A stretch of DNA of 64,000 nt from Cavia porcellus (GCF_034190915.1 NW_026947506.1:28954748-29018747); one strand, 5' to 3'; positions 32,394 to 44,485 are shown, counted from the stretch's first letter. Made by a program: numbers and translations. Notes: generated from the sequence alone by a model not told the origin.

Positions 32394-34549
32394 CTCAGTC
32401 AGCATTTAGAAGGTTGCTGGTCTTCGAGGTCATTTTTGCCTCCCTCCCTTCCTGGTGGTATCCCTTAGTTCACAGGACTCTGCACACCAGAGTTTTAGGG
32501 TGAAAGCTCTGGGTCCTAGTAGGCTGGGGTGATCGTGGTGGTGGTGGTGTTCAAAGACCAGGCTGGGCCACTGCTCCAAAACTCCAGTCAGGACTGAAGG
32601 GCAGGAAGGGAGCTTTAATCACTGTGGCCACACTAGGAAGCATAGTTAAAGACATTTGAGGCCTGTCTGAAGGAGCTGCAGAAAGTTTGGTTTTATAAGA
32701 AAGCAGAAGAGAAGCAAAGGCTGGGGTTTGCATAGCTGTTCAAGCTGGAGAACTCAGGACTGGTTCTGTGACAGCCATCATTGCTTGATGGGACAGTTTG
32801 TTTCCTATCCTGGGGCAGTTTCCCATGTAAGGGAGGTTTTGCTTCTGTGGAGGTCCTCTATTCTGGGGCTCACCATTGCCTAAGTAGTTTTAGTCCCTGT
32901 GTCTCTGAGCACCTTGCCATTCCTGGAACTAAAGGGGCCTAGGAGAGTTGCTCAGAAGGGAACGTTAGAGACACCAGGAATCCAGGAAGTGTTAACATTG
33001 CAGATGGTGAGGGCGGTAATGGGCCTCCTTCAGTCTGCAGCCTCGATAGTCTATTGGAAAATCCCGGGAAAAGCCAATCTCGTATTTCAAAAGCAGCAAG
33101 ATTCTTACGGGGTAACTAACTAACTGAACAAAGGTAGATGGTGGGGGACTGTACATGATATGAGGTATGTTACAAAAGTATTACTGGACCGGCACAGGGA
33201 CGTGTGATTAGATAGCAGAACAGAGCAGAGGATGAAGAACACATTCATGAATTTTTCTGTTAGTCCTGTGCTTAGAATGATAAAGGTGACATTTTGGCAT
33301 CACTGGTTGACCCTTAGAAGAGAAAAATTAAGTTTCCATCTTTAAGTGCCCATCAAGACGCCATGTCTGAGTAAGCAAACCATGGTAACACAAATAAGCA
33401 GCATAGAGGAGAACTTACATCATGTGAGAATCTATCTTTTTGGCCCAATCCTTAAAAGAAGAGTCTGACATTCAATCCAGTGGAAACAAAGTGGGGGCCA
33501 GGAAAAAAAGAAAGCGGTTTAATAAGAATCAGGTAATAAAATGGAGAGAGAGGAAGTTCAGCATGTAGAAGTTAAAACTAGGAAACTGGTAAACTTTGGA
33601 GGCTGCAGAGGGGTGTAAAATAGTGTAGTCTTTGCAGCAAGTGCCGGTGGATACAGACTCACCCGTGTCACCTGTGGCCCTTAGACTGAAGTCCGGTAAG
33701 GTCTGGCCCTGCCTCCAGGAGCCCTGAGCTCCCTCTGTCACCTCCATTTAGCGAGGTGGGTCTTGCACCTCCAGCAGAGTTTCCGGCACGAGGACTATTT
33801 ACTTACTCATTTTCTTCACTGCTGCTCAGAACATAGTCCCGTTTGTCTCAATGCTAATCACTCAGCAGATCTCAGCATAATTACCAGGTTGTTTTTGTCT
33901 TCGGGAAGTTTTTTGCTAAAAGCTTCATTTACTTCTTTGCATTTAATACCACTGCATTTTCCATTTGTTTCTTGATTTGTTCACCCATGATATATCAGCG
34001 CATGGAGTTTGAGGAATGTATTTCTGCTCATTGCTCCATTTTCAGTTCTAGACAAGTATTTGGAATTTAGGTCAGTACTGGATGAGCGCGTACACTGAAC
34101 CAGCTGAGGTTCCAAACCAAGTCAAGCGTGTGTGGGAATTAGCTTGTGGGGTGTTCATTGCTGGCTATAATTGGGAGAAACGGGAACTGGCAGGTGTTCA
34201 ACAGAACGAGGACCTCTGAACTCGGTAGGGTCCATGGTGAGGGACAGATTTTCTCAGGGCTGATGTAGTCATCGTGTCCAGGGAGAATCTGGGTTTTGAA
34301 CTTTGCGGTAAATAACCTATCAAGCTGACAGAGATGATCCATGGGTCAGTTCCTACCTAAGGCAGGGACGGGGTGGGAAGAAGGTGCAGAGAAAATCAGG
34401 AATTGATCAGAGATAATGATGAACTAGAGGAGAAGGGGAGCTGCACTTCACACGGTGGGGTGGGGTTTTGAAGGACAGCACTCCAGAGGACATGAGCAGA
34501 CCCTGCTTCCCGCCCACCGGCATTACACTCCTGGCCCTTCTCAACTTTG

Positions 34550-34665
34550 AAAACAGGGTGTCATTAAGTCTCGTAAGCTGATGAGGCTGGGCTGGACTCA
34601 GCAGTCCTCCTGCTTCAGTTCCCACAGTGCTGGGATTAGAGACCAATGCCACATCTCCAACTTGA
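34550..34665 (-). repeat. Degenerate B1 SINE
   Basis: Contains GGCTGGGCTGGACTCAGCAG, CAGTGCTGGGATTAGAGAC and a CACATCTCC end, a diverged antisense B1. Confidence 0.5.
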
Positions 34666-36697
34666 AGTTAGATTCTTAGTGAGAGAAAAGCCTGTGTTTG
34701 GAGCCTCTGTTGTGTAGTCCCGCGGCAGTTTCTGATTCACACATCAACTCTCTGTAGTCCATTCTACAACCCCATGGCCTGCTACATCTGGAATGGTGGC
34801 ATTGGGTCTGCAAAGCTGGGCCAGGCTCCTGCATGTCCTCTTCTCAACTGTCACATTTGGGAGGCCCCGTGTGGCCAGCAGCCTCTTCTCCACTGGTGGC
34901 AGTGCCAGCACTGTATGCGTGCACTGCAGCCTGGGTACAGGACAGAAGCCTGCTACATGGTGGGCACAGAGTGTTATGCATCCATCTCCTGTCTCATGAA
35001 GGAGGTCTCCCCACATACACATGTCAGGTATTTAAACCAAACCTTTAACGCTGGCGAAAAGCCAATGAGAATGCTGGTTGAATGCAGGTGCTATGGAGCA
35101 CTGCGAACCTTTTAGTAAAAGGTGCTGTGGAGTCTGCAAAAGCTTTTCTTATGAAAAGGGGGACCAGTTTCAGAGTGTGGTGCTACTTTGCTGGCCAGGA
35201 CTCTTGGTGAGGGGGGCGCTTTGCCAGGCACAGTGAGACCTCGGCCTGCAGACAGCAGATCTGTCTATCCAGAGCTCGCTCTGGAGGTCACAGCTAGCCC
35301 ACTGTGTGCTTGGGGGCACAGCCAGGAGGTCCCAGTCCTGCGGACCAGTTTCATGGGTCACCTTGTCCACACTCACTTCCTGAATGTAGTGCTAAGTTTT
35401 GACTTCAGCTGGGGAAATGAACTCTTGTTCTGCTTTCCAAAACGAACACATACTGCTCAATGGGGCACTGATTCCCCTTTCTCCCCAGTGTCTCAAAGCC
35501 ACAGGAAGAGCTGACAGCCTGCATAGGACCTTTACGTAAGTCCCCCACCCCTCACAGAGGGTGCAGGAGAACCATCCTATCCAGTTACATGGCCGTGCAA
35601 ATGATCAATGCAGGTGATTCAAACTCTTGCCGCTGTTGGAGCATTGTTCTGTGCAAAGGGCTGCCCTGCATTTGAAAAAGTTTTGAAAGACAACTCATGG
35701 GAGGCACCACTGTGACTTCCAGTTTCCAGATGACACCAACATTAAATAGAGGCCCTAAAGTGACACAGCTGGGTCCTAACAACTGGATTTGACTAACAAC
35801 TGGTTCTACTCCAGACCTTGAACTCTATCTGATTACACAGCTCAAAAGACTCTGGCTTTGAGCAAAGGATGGTGAGCTTATTTTGTACCAACCTTGCTGC
35901 TGAGAAAACTGGAAAGCCAGAAGTAAGGCCTCTATGCCTAGTCGGGCATCCGAGGGCTGTGAGAAAGCAGGGGTCTGTATTTCATCGGGCAGAAGTCTAC
36001 ATCTGTTACTGATTTTTCTCCTCTAGCCACTTTGCCATTTCAAGTGCAGTGGCTGAGAATCTAAGCAGAAGCTTTAGAAGACTGGAAACATACAGAATTC
36101 AAAATCCAGTTCTGAGAACGTTGCACTCTTTTGAAAATTGTGAAGGCGGTAATTTATATGAAAAATTAATGAAGTAGGGGTGCAGTTTCTATGGCATTTT
36201 GTAGCAATGTAAAACTAAAGAGTTAATAAGCAGGGAATGTGAAAAAATCCAAAAGAAGAAAAGAAAGGAGAAAAAATATAGAGCAGAAGGGAGCAAACAG
36301 GAAATAAACAAGGCTGATTTAACCCAAAAGCATCAGTATCCCCACTGAGTGTATGCAGATGTATGGTTTAAATTCAGGTTAAAGACTGGATAGTCGGGCT
36401 GGAGTCTGAACACTCAGAAACTCTGAGGCTTGAAAACAGCACGTCTTAAACATAAGGATACAGAGAACTTCTGAGAAGACCTACCATGCACTACGAGCCC
36501 AAAGGAAGCTGGTGTGTTGAGTGTGCAGAGCAGACTCCGAGGCAAGAAGCACTGACCGGATGAAGCGCAATCATTTGTGATGACAGATGGCCCCCTTGGC
36601 AGGCATACATCGCCCGAGCTGCTTACGTTATCCTGCGTCATCTTAGAGGTGGTCAAAGAGGAGCCAGACTCAAAGTTCTCAGGGAGGCAGAGGCACT

Positions 36698-37000
36698 TAA
36701 CCATGAAGTGTCTCCAAAGACTTGTGGATTTAGGTGCTAACCTCGTCAGCTGATCGGCTTGTTAGGAGGAGTGGGCCGGTTGGGGAAAGTCAGGGGTGCC
36801 ACTGAAGGTGTATCTGCTCTGCTCTTCCTTTCTCCGTCCACTTCCTGGCTGCCATGAGGTGAGCAGTTCTGTGCTCACTGTGCCACTTCTGCCATAACGG
36901 TTCTGCCTTGGAGCAGGCCAGCCATTGACTGGATCCATGAGCAGTAAACCTTCCCTCCTGTAAGTGGTTGATATCAGGTGTTTAAAAGTCCCAGCATCAG
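36698..37000 (+). mobile_element. MaLR-type solo LTR
   Basis: It shows ATGAAGTGTCTCC, AGGAGTGGGCC, CTTCCTGGCTGCCATGAGG, GAGCAGTAAACC and GTTGATATCAGGTG in the order of MLT1/MST-type LTRs. No internal sequence is present. An AGAGAC-rich low-complexity tract (about 37000-37060) follows. Confidence 0.65.
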
Positions 37001-37689
37001 AAAGAGAGAAAGAGACAGAGACAGAGACAGGACAGAGAGAGACATAGAGACACAGAAGGAACAAGAGTACACTATCCAATAGGATAAGAAATGTATTTTC
37101 TTTTTTCATTATTTGAAGAATATTAGTTTCTGTAATCAAACCTACATAGATAAGACCCTACATATTTAATGTAGTGCATTACATCTGAACAAATGGAAAA
37201 TAAGTTTCTAGACCAATATGGCTGTTAACTGGTGAATTGGGATGCTTTTTCAAAGTTGACAACATAGCTAGTTTCCAAAAATTCAAGAATATCTATATAT
37301 ATCTCAATAATAGCAGTAATAGGATTTCCAGCTTCTACAATCATCTGAACAAAATTATAGAGATGTTTGGCGCCCTGTAGTAAAAGAAAAGGAAAGAAAC
37401 AAGAAAAGACACCCCTTCCTCATAAATTCTGTTATGGTTGTGATACCTGGCACCATTTTTTAAATTAGTTTGTCAATCAGCATCTGGAAGGAAAACACTC
37501 TACAGCCGTGTCATTAAAAGCAGCTCAGATAAAGCACGATCAGCACTGCGTGTCATAAGTCAGGTACAGTTTATTTCACGCTCACAGAGGTATGGTAGAG
37601 TGCTTTCCTGCATCTATCTGTAATACTAGCCAGCAAATAAATGCTGACTTTCAGGAAGGGGCTATGGATGTCTACTAAATGTCATTAAT

Positions 37690-37800
37690 GATAGCTCACA
37701 CTTATCAAACGCGGGTATTTGTTTAATCATAGCAACCCTGTGAGGTGGGCATCATTATGACCATTTCGTTTCACAGAGGAAAACCCAGCAGCTGTCAGAG
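37690..37800 (+). repeat. MIR fragment
   Basis: Matches the MIR order: CTCACACTTATCAAACG, TAGCAACCCTGTGAGGTGGG, CATCATTATGACC, TTTCACAGAGG. Confidence 0.65.
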
Positions 37801-38869
37801 GAATGTCCATCACAAGCCATTCGGGTACAGGGCCCCTGCACCTGATTATGCAGCAGCACCCAGGTTTTCTAGTTTGTCCCACGTTTTGGTTAAACACCAG
37901 ACCCATGCTGAACTCTCCTTCCATTTTGATGACTCTGGGTTGTCGTGGAAGTCTCAGTATACAAGAGAGCAGAGCGTGCACTTATTGGGATCTACTACAA
38001 ACACGCCTTCCTCTAGTGCACCCTAACTACCCTCAGCATGCGTATTATTGGCCATATTTTAAATCCGAGAAAAGTGTCAGAAAGAGTCCGGGGCTGAACC
38101 AGACACGATAAGAGCAGAGAAGAGAGGACTCTGGTGCTGCTTCCCCATTAACCACACAGTCCCAGCACACCGGAAGCTGGACTGCAATTTGGCCTGTCCT
38201 CGGGTATCAAATGACAGTGTCGCAGCTGGCTGCACTTCGAGACTTCTCACGCTGGGTGGCGCTGGAACCCCGCATAGCTCTACGGCTGCGGCAGCGTTGT
38301 GGGCCGCGGTGGAGTTTGTCGCCTGACTATTTCTGACCCTGGTAATTTGGTCTCTGAGGCTAAACTTTGGGAAGACAAGAGTCCAAAGGATTGCAGGGCG
38401 TTGCTGGCGCTGAGCTCCTGGCCGCTTCCCGGGCAGTGGACTTGGGTACACTCTCACCTACCTCAAGGGAGGGAGGATCCCAGTAGCTAAGTAGGGGCTT
38501 GGTGCTATGCTAGCCGCTCAAGGAGCTGTAGATTAAACGCAGTGTGTCGGGTTTTCCCGCGGGGCACACTCTGGAGCTTGTTGGAGGTCACAGTGTCTGA
38601 TGCGGGGACCCCTCTCAGGCTCTTCCCGGACACTGGCCACCAGCTGCAGAGATGTCTGTAGAAAACTTTTGGAGACATTGACAGACTGACAGGGTTAGAC
38701 AATGGATGCGCTCTTGCGCCCTCTGTCAGAGGAATCAGAAACACCTTAGCACAGGAACAAGGCTTTTTATTCTTACACTTCAGCACAAGAAGGAAAGCCA
38801 CGGGAGACAGAAACCCCAGGCCGACTTCAGCAAGGATTAGTACAGCTCTGACAACTTTACAGGGCAGAA

Positions 38870-38970
38870 CTGACATTGTAGCTCAGGCTAGCCTCGAACT
38901 CACAGAGATCCTCTTGCTTCAGCCTCCCAAGTGCTGGAACTACAAACATTTGCCACCACGCTGGGCGGAG
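38870..38970 (-). repeat. B1 SINE fragment
   Basis: Antisense B1 part: GCTCAGGCTAGCCTCGAACT, CAGCCTCCCAAGTGCTGG, ACCACGCTGGGCG. Confidence 0.8.
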
Positions 38971-40199
38971 ACCTGATCTCTTAATGTCATCAGAAGCAGG
39001 CAAGGAGATTTAGTTCTTCATCAAGGCTCTTCGTGCCACGCATCTCATTATGTTGATTTTACTCTGCTAATAAGGCAAAGGTAACTGTGGGTTATGTTAG
39101 TGACTATTCTGGGCTTGCATTTGTCCCTGACTGCCTAGAATTTGAGCCTTAGTATCTGGGTACAGTGGATTTTGAAGCAGAGCAAATTATGCCCCTGCTT
39201 CAGTTGTTCTGGCTTTTAATGATCTTGATTTTCAGCTGTGGCTTTTTGAGAACTTTGCAGGCCACGTAGTCTTTGAAGGCTGAGCTGATTTCCCACCCTT
39301 CCATTTTCTGGTTTGCTGTCTTCATGTTACAGCCGTGAGAAGCGGTCCACTCTGTAACCCTCAGCTCCCTCCTACCTTTGTTGATCTCATAGGACTGGGG
39401 GCTCACCTGGGTGTCTCCTGTGGGTTCCCGTGATTAACCTCGAGTCTTCCCAAGGATCAAGTTTGTGCAGGAAAATATAAGAGCTACTCCAGTCAAGGAG
39501 AGATCGAAGGCGACAGGGACACAAGGCAGCTAAACACAACCAGGGCTTAAGGCCTTCATGAGACAGCTGGTGACCGTTGGATGGAGTCTGAAGCTTAGTT
39601 AGTGGAATTACTTCAGTCTTCATCTCTTGGTTTTGATTATTGTTCTGTGGGTGAAAAATGTACAAGAAATTTTTTTGTATTACTTTTTGCAACTTTTGAG
39701 GGGATCAGTTCTGAAATAATTTCAAACTTAAATGTGAAAGAATTTCTAAAATGTTACTTGACCGTGATTATGGAATATTTCAAACACATGGAAAAATTTA
39801 GAGCATACGGATGACCCCTGGTTGGGTGATTCAGAGGTGCTGGTGGGAGCATCAGACAATAATGAAGTGGTTTCTCATCACATCAGACACTGTCACTGTG
39901 CAAGCTTTCAGTCTCCAGAGACGGCTCACGCGGTTAAATCAGACCATTGTCTTTTAGACAAGGGTCATTTAAAGTTCTGACAGCCTCCACATTAGGACAA
40001 ACCTAGCGAGAGGCTTAAGTACAGTATTAGCCTAGTAAGACCGAGAGGGTAGCTTATACCTAGTGCCTCACTTAGCTAGTTTTTTGGGAGAAGTATTTCC
40101 CCTGGTCCTCATTTTTTTTATACAGTCATTATTGTCTAAAACCACACAATTATGTCAAAGTAGTCTTAATTTGCAAATGTTTTGGGTTTTATTTTTTTT

Positions 40200-40560
40200 T
40201 TCATTTAGTAAATGAACTTTTACCTTTAGAACAGTTTTAGAGTTACAGAGAAATTATAAAAGCAGCATAAAGGCCCTCTACCCCACTTCGTGCATTACCG
40301 TGTTGTCAGCACGGGACAGCTGCAGCAGTTAATGAACCAGTATTGATACACGAGTGTTAACTAAATCTACACTTTACTCAGATTTCCATACTCTTTATGT
40401 ACTGTCCCCTTTCTTTTCTGGAATTCTGTCAACTTAACATTAAATTTAGTCATCTTGTCTACTTGGCTACTCGACTGGGACAGTGTCTCATGTCTTTTTG
40501 GTTTTTGATTTTGACTACCTGGACCATTTGGACAGAATTGGCAGATGTTTTATAGAATGT
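40200..40560 (-). mobile_element. L1M-like 3' fragment
   Basis: TTTAGAACAGTTTTAGAGTT, GTTAATGAACCAGTATTGA, and AGATTTCCATACTC follow the old L1M 3' UTR order in minus orientation. Confidence 0.55.
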
Positions 40561-40715
40561 CCCTCCCTTTGGATTTTGGCTGGTGTTTATCATGATCAAA
40601 CTGGGGAGATGTATTTTCTTTAGGAAGAAAACAGTGGCCAAGGGCTAGTCTCATCACCTTGGGTCAAGAGTGCGTCCTGTCCACCTGACTTCTACTCCTT
40701 GTGTTTATGTTGGCA

Positions 40716-40860
40716 TTCTTTGGGAGATGGGATTTCCCTGTGTGGTCTAGGCTGGCCTTGAACTCCTTGTATAGCCCAGGCTGGCCCCATAATCTCAATG
40801 CTCCTTCTTAGCTACTCAGTGCTGGGAGCACTGGGCTTGCAGGCGCGCACCTGACTTTCA
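40716..40860 (-). repeat. B1 SINE
   Basis: Antisense B1 with the internal duplication: two GGCTGGCC blocks, CTCAGTGCTGGGAGCACTGG and a GCGCACCTG end. Confidence 0.7.
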
Positions 40861-41274
40861 CTGGTGATGCTGATCTTCGTCTCCTGTCTGACCTCTCCGC
40901 TGTAAAGCTACGCCCACCTCACATTCCACTCTGCTCTTTGGTGGGAGTCACTGGGTGCGCTACTCCATGGAAGGAATAGGAGTTACATTACACTGCTTTG
41001 AGGACAGGGTGTCTACATAAATTATTTGGAATTCTGCATGGGAGATTATACTTAGGATCTTTTGAAAATTCTCCTGCATGCCTTGATTATAGTTAGGATC
41101 TTTTAAAAGGGAAGTTTGCTGATGCCCTGATAACAAAGAGTCAATTGTTTTGCCGTATCATGACAATTAATTGTACCATTCCCTCTGGAATAAGAAGCTG
41201 TCATTTTTTACAAATGGTAAGGGAAGGAACATACCTGAAAATTCAAACAATAAATTGATTTTATAATGAATATG

Positions 41275-41380
41275 TTTCTTTTTTTGGTCTTTTTCCATTT
41301 TTATTGGTACCGGGGATTGAACTCACAACTGCCTGCTTGCAAGGCAGGTGCTTATGCTGCTGAGCTAAATCCCCAGCCCC
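41275..41380 (-). repeat. Young ID-like SINE with target duplication
   Basis: Antisense copy with GGTACCGGGGATTGAACTC and CTGAGCTAAATCCCCAGCCC. The repeat ATGAATATG occurs at 41266-41274 and 41381-41389. Confidence 0.92.
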
Positions 41381-41509
41381 ATGAATATGATTTTTATGTG
41401 CTCAAAGGCATTCTCTTTGGCTTTTTTTGACAGACTTTTTTTTGGTAGGAAAAGATAAAATAAGAGAGGAAGTGGGAAGGGACTGGTGTGTGATCAGGAC
41501 ACAGTGAAT

Positions 41510-41750
41510 TCTGGTGCCGAGTGCCACCCAATAGAAAAACAGTCTCCTAAAAACATGACAGCGTGTCGTCATCCACCTTATTCACCAGATCTGGCCCTGT
41601 GTGACATCTGGTTCCACCACAAAGTCAAAATGACCATGAAAGAGAACCATTTTGAATCAGTTTAGGACATCAAGACAGCTAGAATGGTGCAACTAAAGAC
41701 ATTTATAAAACAGGAATTCCAGAACTACTGCAGAAAGTGACAAGAATGAT
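41510..41750 (+). pseudogene. mariner-type transposase remnant (C-terminal part)
   Basis: One frame reads RHPPYSPDLALCDIWFHHKV and then KMTMKENHFESV before an in-frame TAG, followed by DIKTARMVQLKTFIKQEFQN. The HPPYSPDLA-x-CD block is the hallmark of mariner transposases, where the last D is the third catalytic acidic residue of the DD34D triad, and the FES(V)xDI region follows it in that family. It is broken by stops and only the C-terminal third is visible. The upstream catalytic residues and terminal repeats were not located. It is a dead DNA transposon fragment. Confidence 0.8.
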
Positions 41751-42638
41751 GAGTTAAGTCTGTTGTGTTTTTATGGGGATTGATAACAATGTGTCTTTGC
41801 GGTAGTAAACCTCATTTCACTTAAGCATCCACTGCATTTTTAGATCACACCAGGGATTATACTGTATTGTAATGGCTTCTTTTCTTGGGCCCCTTCACAG
41901 GTAGGCTACAGGCAACCTGAAAATAGGGGGGATTCCTCTGCTGGGAATATCCTTAGTACCAGCCCTAGGTCTGATACTTCAGGAATATTTGCTACATGTA
42001 AGAATTCATTGACACCCTATCTTTGAAGTAGACAGCTGTTACTACTGTTTTTCAACTGAAACTGAGCCCCAATTGAGCGACACCAAGTCAGCGGGCTAAA
42101 GACTGCCTTCTGTGTGTCCAGGCCTTTCACAGAGCTGTGGTCAGAGCGACCCTCTCCCTTCTCATCATATCACACCTCTCCCCATCATTCCTGTAGCAGA
42201 AATAGGGAGTCAGAGGTTGCTCCTGTAGCTCTGGGCCATTGAGGGCATCTGAGCCCCTCTCAGATGGCCAGGATACCCCTTTAGCCTACTCCTAAAGGCT
42301 GTGGGTGGAAATCCCTTAATATTATAGCACTGTGGTCATTTTCATGGATCCTCTCATGAGAAAACACCTGTGAATGTCTTCACCTCACTATATCAGCTGC
42401 TACCTGGCAGTTTTATAACAGGAATATTATCTCTGAGCTCCTGCATGGGATAGGGTTGGGGCAGGCTTGATGCAGAATGGGGCTGTTAAGTCTAGTTCTG
42501 ATGTGTTGAGTCGGGGAACTAGGGAGGACAGTCAGATGGTCTTCCAGGAGGAAGGATGCTGTGCTTTGGATGTGATCTGAGAGTGTCCTCAGGAGCCTGG
42601 GTGTTGGGATCTTGGTTCCTGGTATGCTGGTGCTGAGG

Positions 42639-42981
42639 TGTCATGGTTTATGTTTGTGGCCCCCAGGCCTCATGAGTTTGCATTGTGTATTTGTGATTGG
42701 TTTATTGCCTAGTGCTTGGATTGATGGTGTTAGTGCTCCACCCACATAGGGGTGGAGCCAGGATATGATGTAATGGCAGGAAAAAGGTATGTCTTTCTCT
42801 TTGCTGGTTCGAGCTTGCTGTCAGCGGCTGCCATGAACTGTGGTCCAGCCATGCCTGCCTGTCTTGGAGCCAACTGAGTGTGGACTGAAACCTCCAAGAA
42901 CTGTAAGAAATAAACCTTTCCTTTCCCAACTTTGGGCTCCAGGTATTTTGTCTCAGCCACAAACATAAAGTAACTAAGACA
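42639..42981 (+). repeat. 5' LTR of MaLR element
   Basis: Starts TGTCATGG and ends CTAAGACA, the TG...CA ends of retroviral LTRs. It contains AATAAA at 42909-42914. It is 343 bp and pairs with the copy at 44486-44827. The base string TGAGG lies immediately before it and immediately after the 3' LTR, as a 5-bp target duplication. Confidence 0.95.
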
Positions 42982-42985
42982 GAAA

Positions 42986-43003
42986 TTTGGTACCAGGAGT
43001 GGG
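42986..43003 (+). other. Primer-binding site (tRNA-Leu type)
   Basis: TTTGGTACCAGGAGTGGG follows the 5' LTR after four bases. TGGTACCAGGAGTGGGA is complementary, with about two mismatches, to the 3' end of a tRNA-Leu as I remember it, as expected for ERVL/MaLR elements. Confidence 0.75.
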
Positions 43004-43046
43004 ATCGTTTGCTGTGACTATACCTGACCATGTTTCTTGAGAGGCT

Positions 43047-44213
43047 TTGGAAATATTTTGTGGCCAGAATTTGGAAAGTTTGGACATGTCCCCTGTATGC
43101 ATAGAGCTGGAGCAGCTTAGGCTGTTCTGTAGAGGAGATTCTGGTCAGAGCTCAGGAGACCATAAGGCTGATGATAGAAAGCCTGATGGTAAAGACCAGG
43201 CTTATGAGGTTTCTGCTGGGAAGAAGGACTGTTGGGAAGAAGGTTGTTGGGCTCCACATGATGTGTGTTATGGCTTGGCAGAAAGTTTGTCTGCATTTTG
43301 CCCCTGCCCAGAGACTTTGCCTGAGACTGAGACAAAGGGTAATGGACTGATTACTCTTGAAAAGGAAATTAAAAAGCAATCGAACATTGAGGCTGTGGCA
43401 TGGCTATTGTTGGGGGCTTTTAGCCAGCTTTATGTTTCAAATCAGGCGCAAAGAGCCCAGCAGGATAATGTACAATGCTGTGAGTTTGGCCGGAAGGAAA
43501 ATTTCAGGAAGGCTGTGGATTGTAAAGACAGAGTTGAGATTTTGATTCCTGAGGAGAAACAGAGAGATAAGGAAGATGGCCCCAGGGCATCCCAGGAATC
43601 GGGTCCCCACCCTGTGCAGCCTCATAGCAAAAATGAAAAAATTTACTCAGAGGGAAAAGCTGCAGAGCGCCATGTTCCGGAATGGCGACAGCGGCCACGT
43701 GAGGTTCCAGAATGGTGGCAACATAGAGAAGGTTTTTCTCACAATCAAGTAAACAGAGCCCTGCGATCCAGGCAACTGACCCCTACAGCCAAGAGAGAAA
43801 AAAGCCTGGCTACTGCTTCAGCTGGCAGCAGACCTTGGCGGCATCCACAAGGTGCTGATTTTAGATGCAAGGAAAATGCACAAATTCTGAGGGTAAGAAG
43901 GCTTGCACCTCGATTGCAAAGGGCCTGGCTAGCCAAGCAGTGTGCCCCTGAGAGGGCAATTTGTAAAGATGTAAGGATGAAGCCAAAGGTGCAGTGGAGA
44001 CCCCAAAAGTTTGAAAAAGCCAGAAACGTGGATGATCCAAGGAAAGCTGCAAAAAGCAAGCAGAGAGGATTTAAGAAAAAAGCTGCAGGAATTAAAATCG
44101 ATGGAAGTGCCCTGGGGGTGGAATCACCCAAGGCTTTTGGAGCTTGCAACCAGATTGCTTCAGATGGTGAGCTTAAAACTCTAAGACTTAATGTTCGTCC
44201 TGCTAGATGTTGA
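43047..44213 (+). CDS. MaLR internal ORF, gag-like by position, intact
   Basis: An uninterrupted 388-codon ORF fills most of the internal region, starting 65 bases after the 5' LTR and ending about 270 bases before the 3' LTR, where gag would lie. The N-terminal third is mixed and acidic (MEIFCGQNLESLDM start). The middle has a small hydrophobic stretch (EAVAWLLLGAFSQLYVSNQA). The C-terminal half is strongly basic, rich in Lys and Arg, as in a nucleic-acid-binding protein, but no CCHC zinc knuckle is visible. A tandem motif VPEWRQRPRE / VPEWWQHREG is present. No aspartic protease or RT motif is seen. By family knowledge, MaLR ORFs are diverged gag-like genes; I cannot show homology. I chose the first ATG; a second Met lies 13 codons later (SLDM). 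Whether it is expressed is unknown. Confidence 0.75.
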   Translation: MEIFCGQNLESLDMSPVCIELEQLRLFCRGDSGQSSGDHKADDRKPDGKDQAYEVSAGKKDCWEEGCWAPHDVCYGLAESLSAFCPCPETLPETETKGNGLITLEKEIKKQSNIEAVAWLLLGAFSQLYVSNQAQRAQQDNVQCCEFGRKENFRKAVDCKDRVEILIPEEKQRDKEDGPRASQESGPHPVQPHSKNEKIYSEGKAAERHVPEWRQRPREVPEWWQHREGFSHNQVNRALRSRQLTPTAKREKSLATASAGSRPWRHPQGADFRCKENAQILRVRRLAPRLQRAWLAKQCAPERAICKDVRMKPKVQWRPQKFEKARNVDDPRKAAKSKQRGFKKKAAGIKIDGSALGVESPKAFGACNQIASDGELKTLRLNVRPARC

Positions 44214-44485
44214 ACTTGCTTTGTTTCCAATGCTTTATATTCCCCTATTTGTAACTTTTAGAATGGTAATGTTTATCTTGTGCCTTTGCATTTCAGAAAT
44301 GTTTAACCTTGTTTCGTTTGTACAGGGGCTTACAGTTAAGAGTTTGCCATAGATCTATCTTGGAGGAGACTTGAGACTTGGACTGTTCAGCAATGCTAAA
44401 ACTTAGGACTTTGGCAACTCTTGGAGGTGGACTAAATGTCTTTTGTATAAAGAATGTATGTGAGTCCTGGGGGCCAGGGGTGGAA

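Larger units (their letters stand above)
31950..42560. other. Intergenic stretch without recognised gene
   Basis: No exon-like coding segment is supported. The recognised content is B1 copies (32218-32393, 34550-34665, 38870-38970 and 40716-40860), a MaLR LTR (36698-37000), MIR (37690-37800), L1M (40200-40560), an ID-like SINE (41275-41380) and a mariner remnant (41510-41750). In 32400-34540, 34680-36690, 37810-38860 and 38980-40190 I recognise nothing firm; ORFs there look like chance. Confidence 0.65.

Noticed and set aside
34774..35115. 113-codon open frame on the + strand
   Set aside because: No recognisable domain, no splice context or codon bias, and several overlapping frames of similar length exist at the same place; chance in a stop-poor region.
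43745..44230. 161-codon minus-strand open frame opposite the MaLR ORF
   Set aside because: It is the antisense shadow of the MaLR ORF, which has better support from position and element structure.
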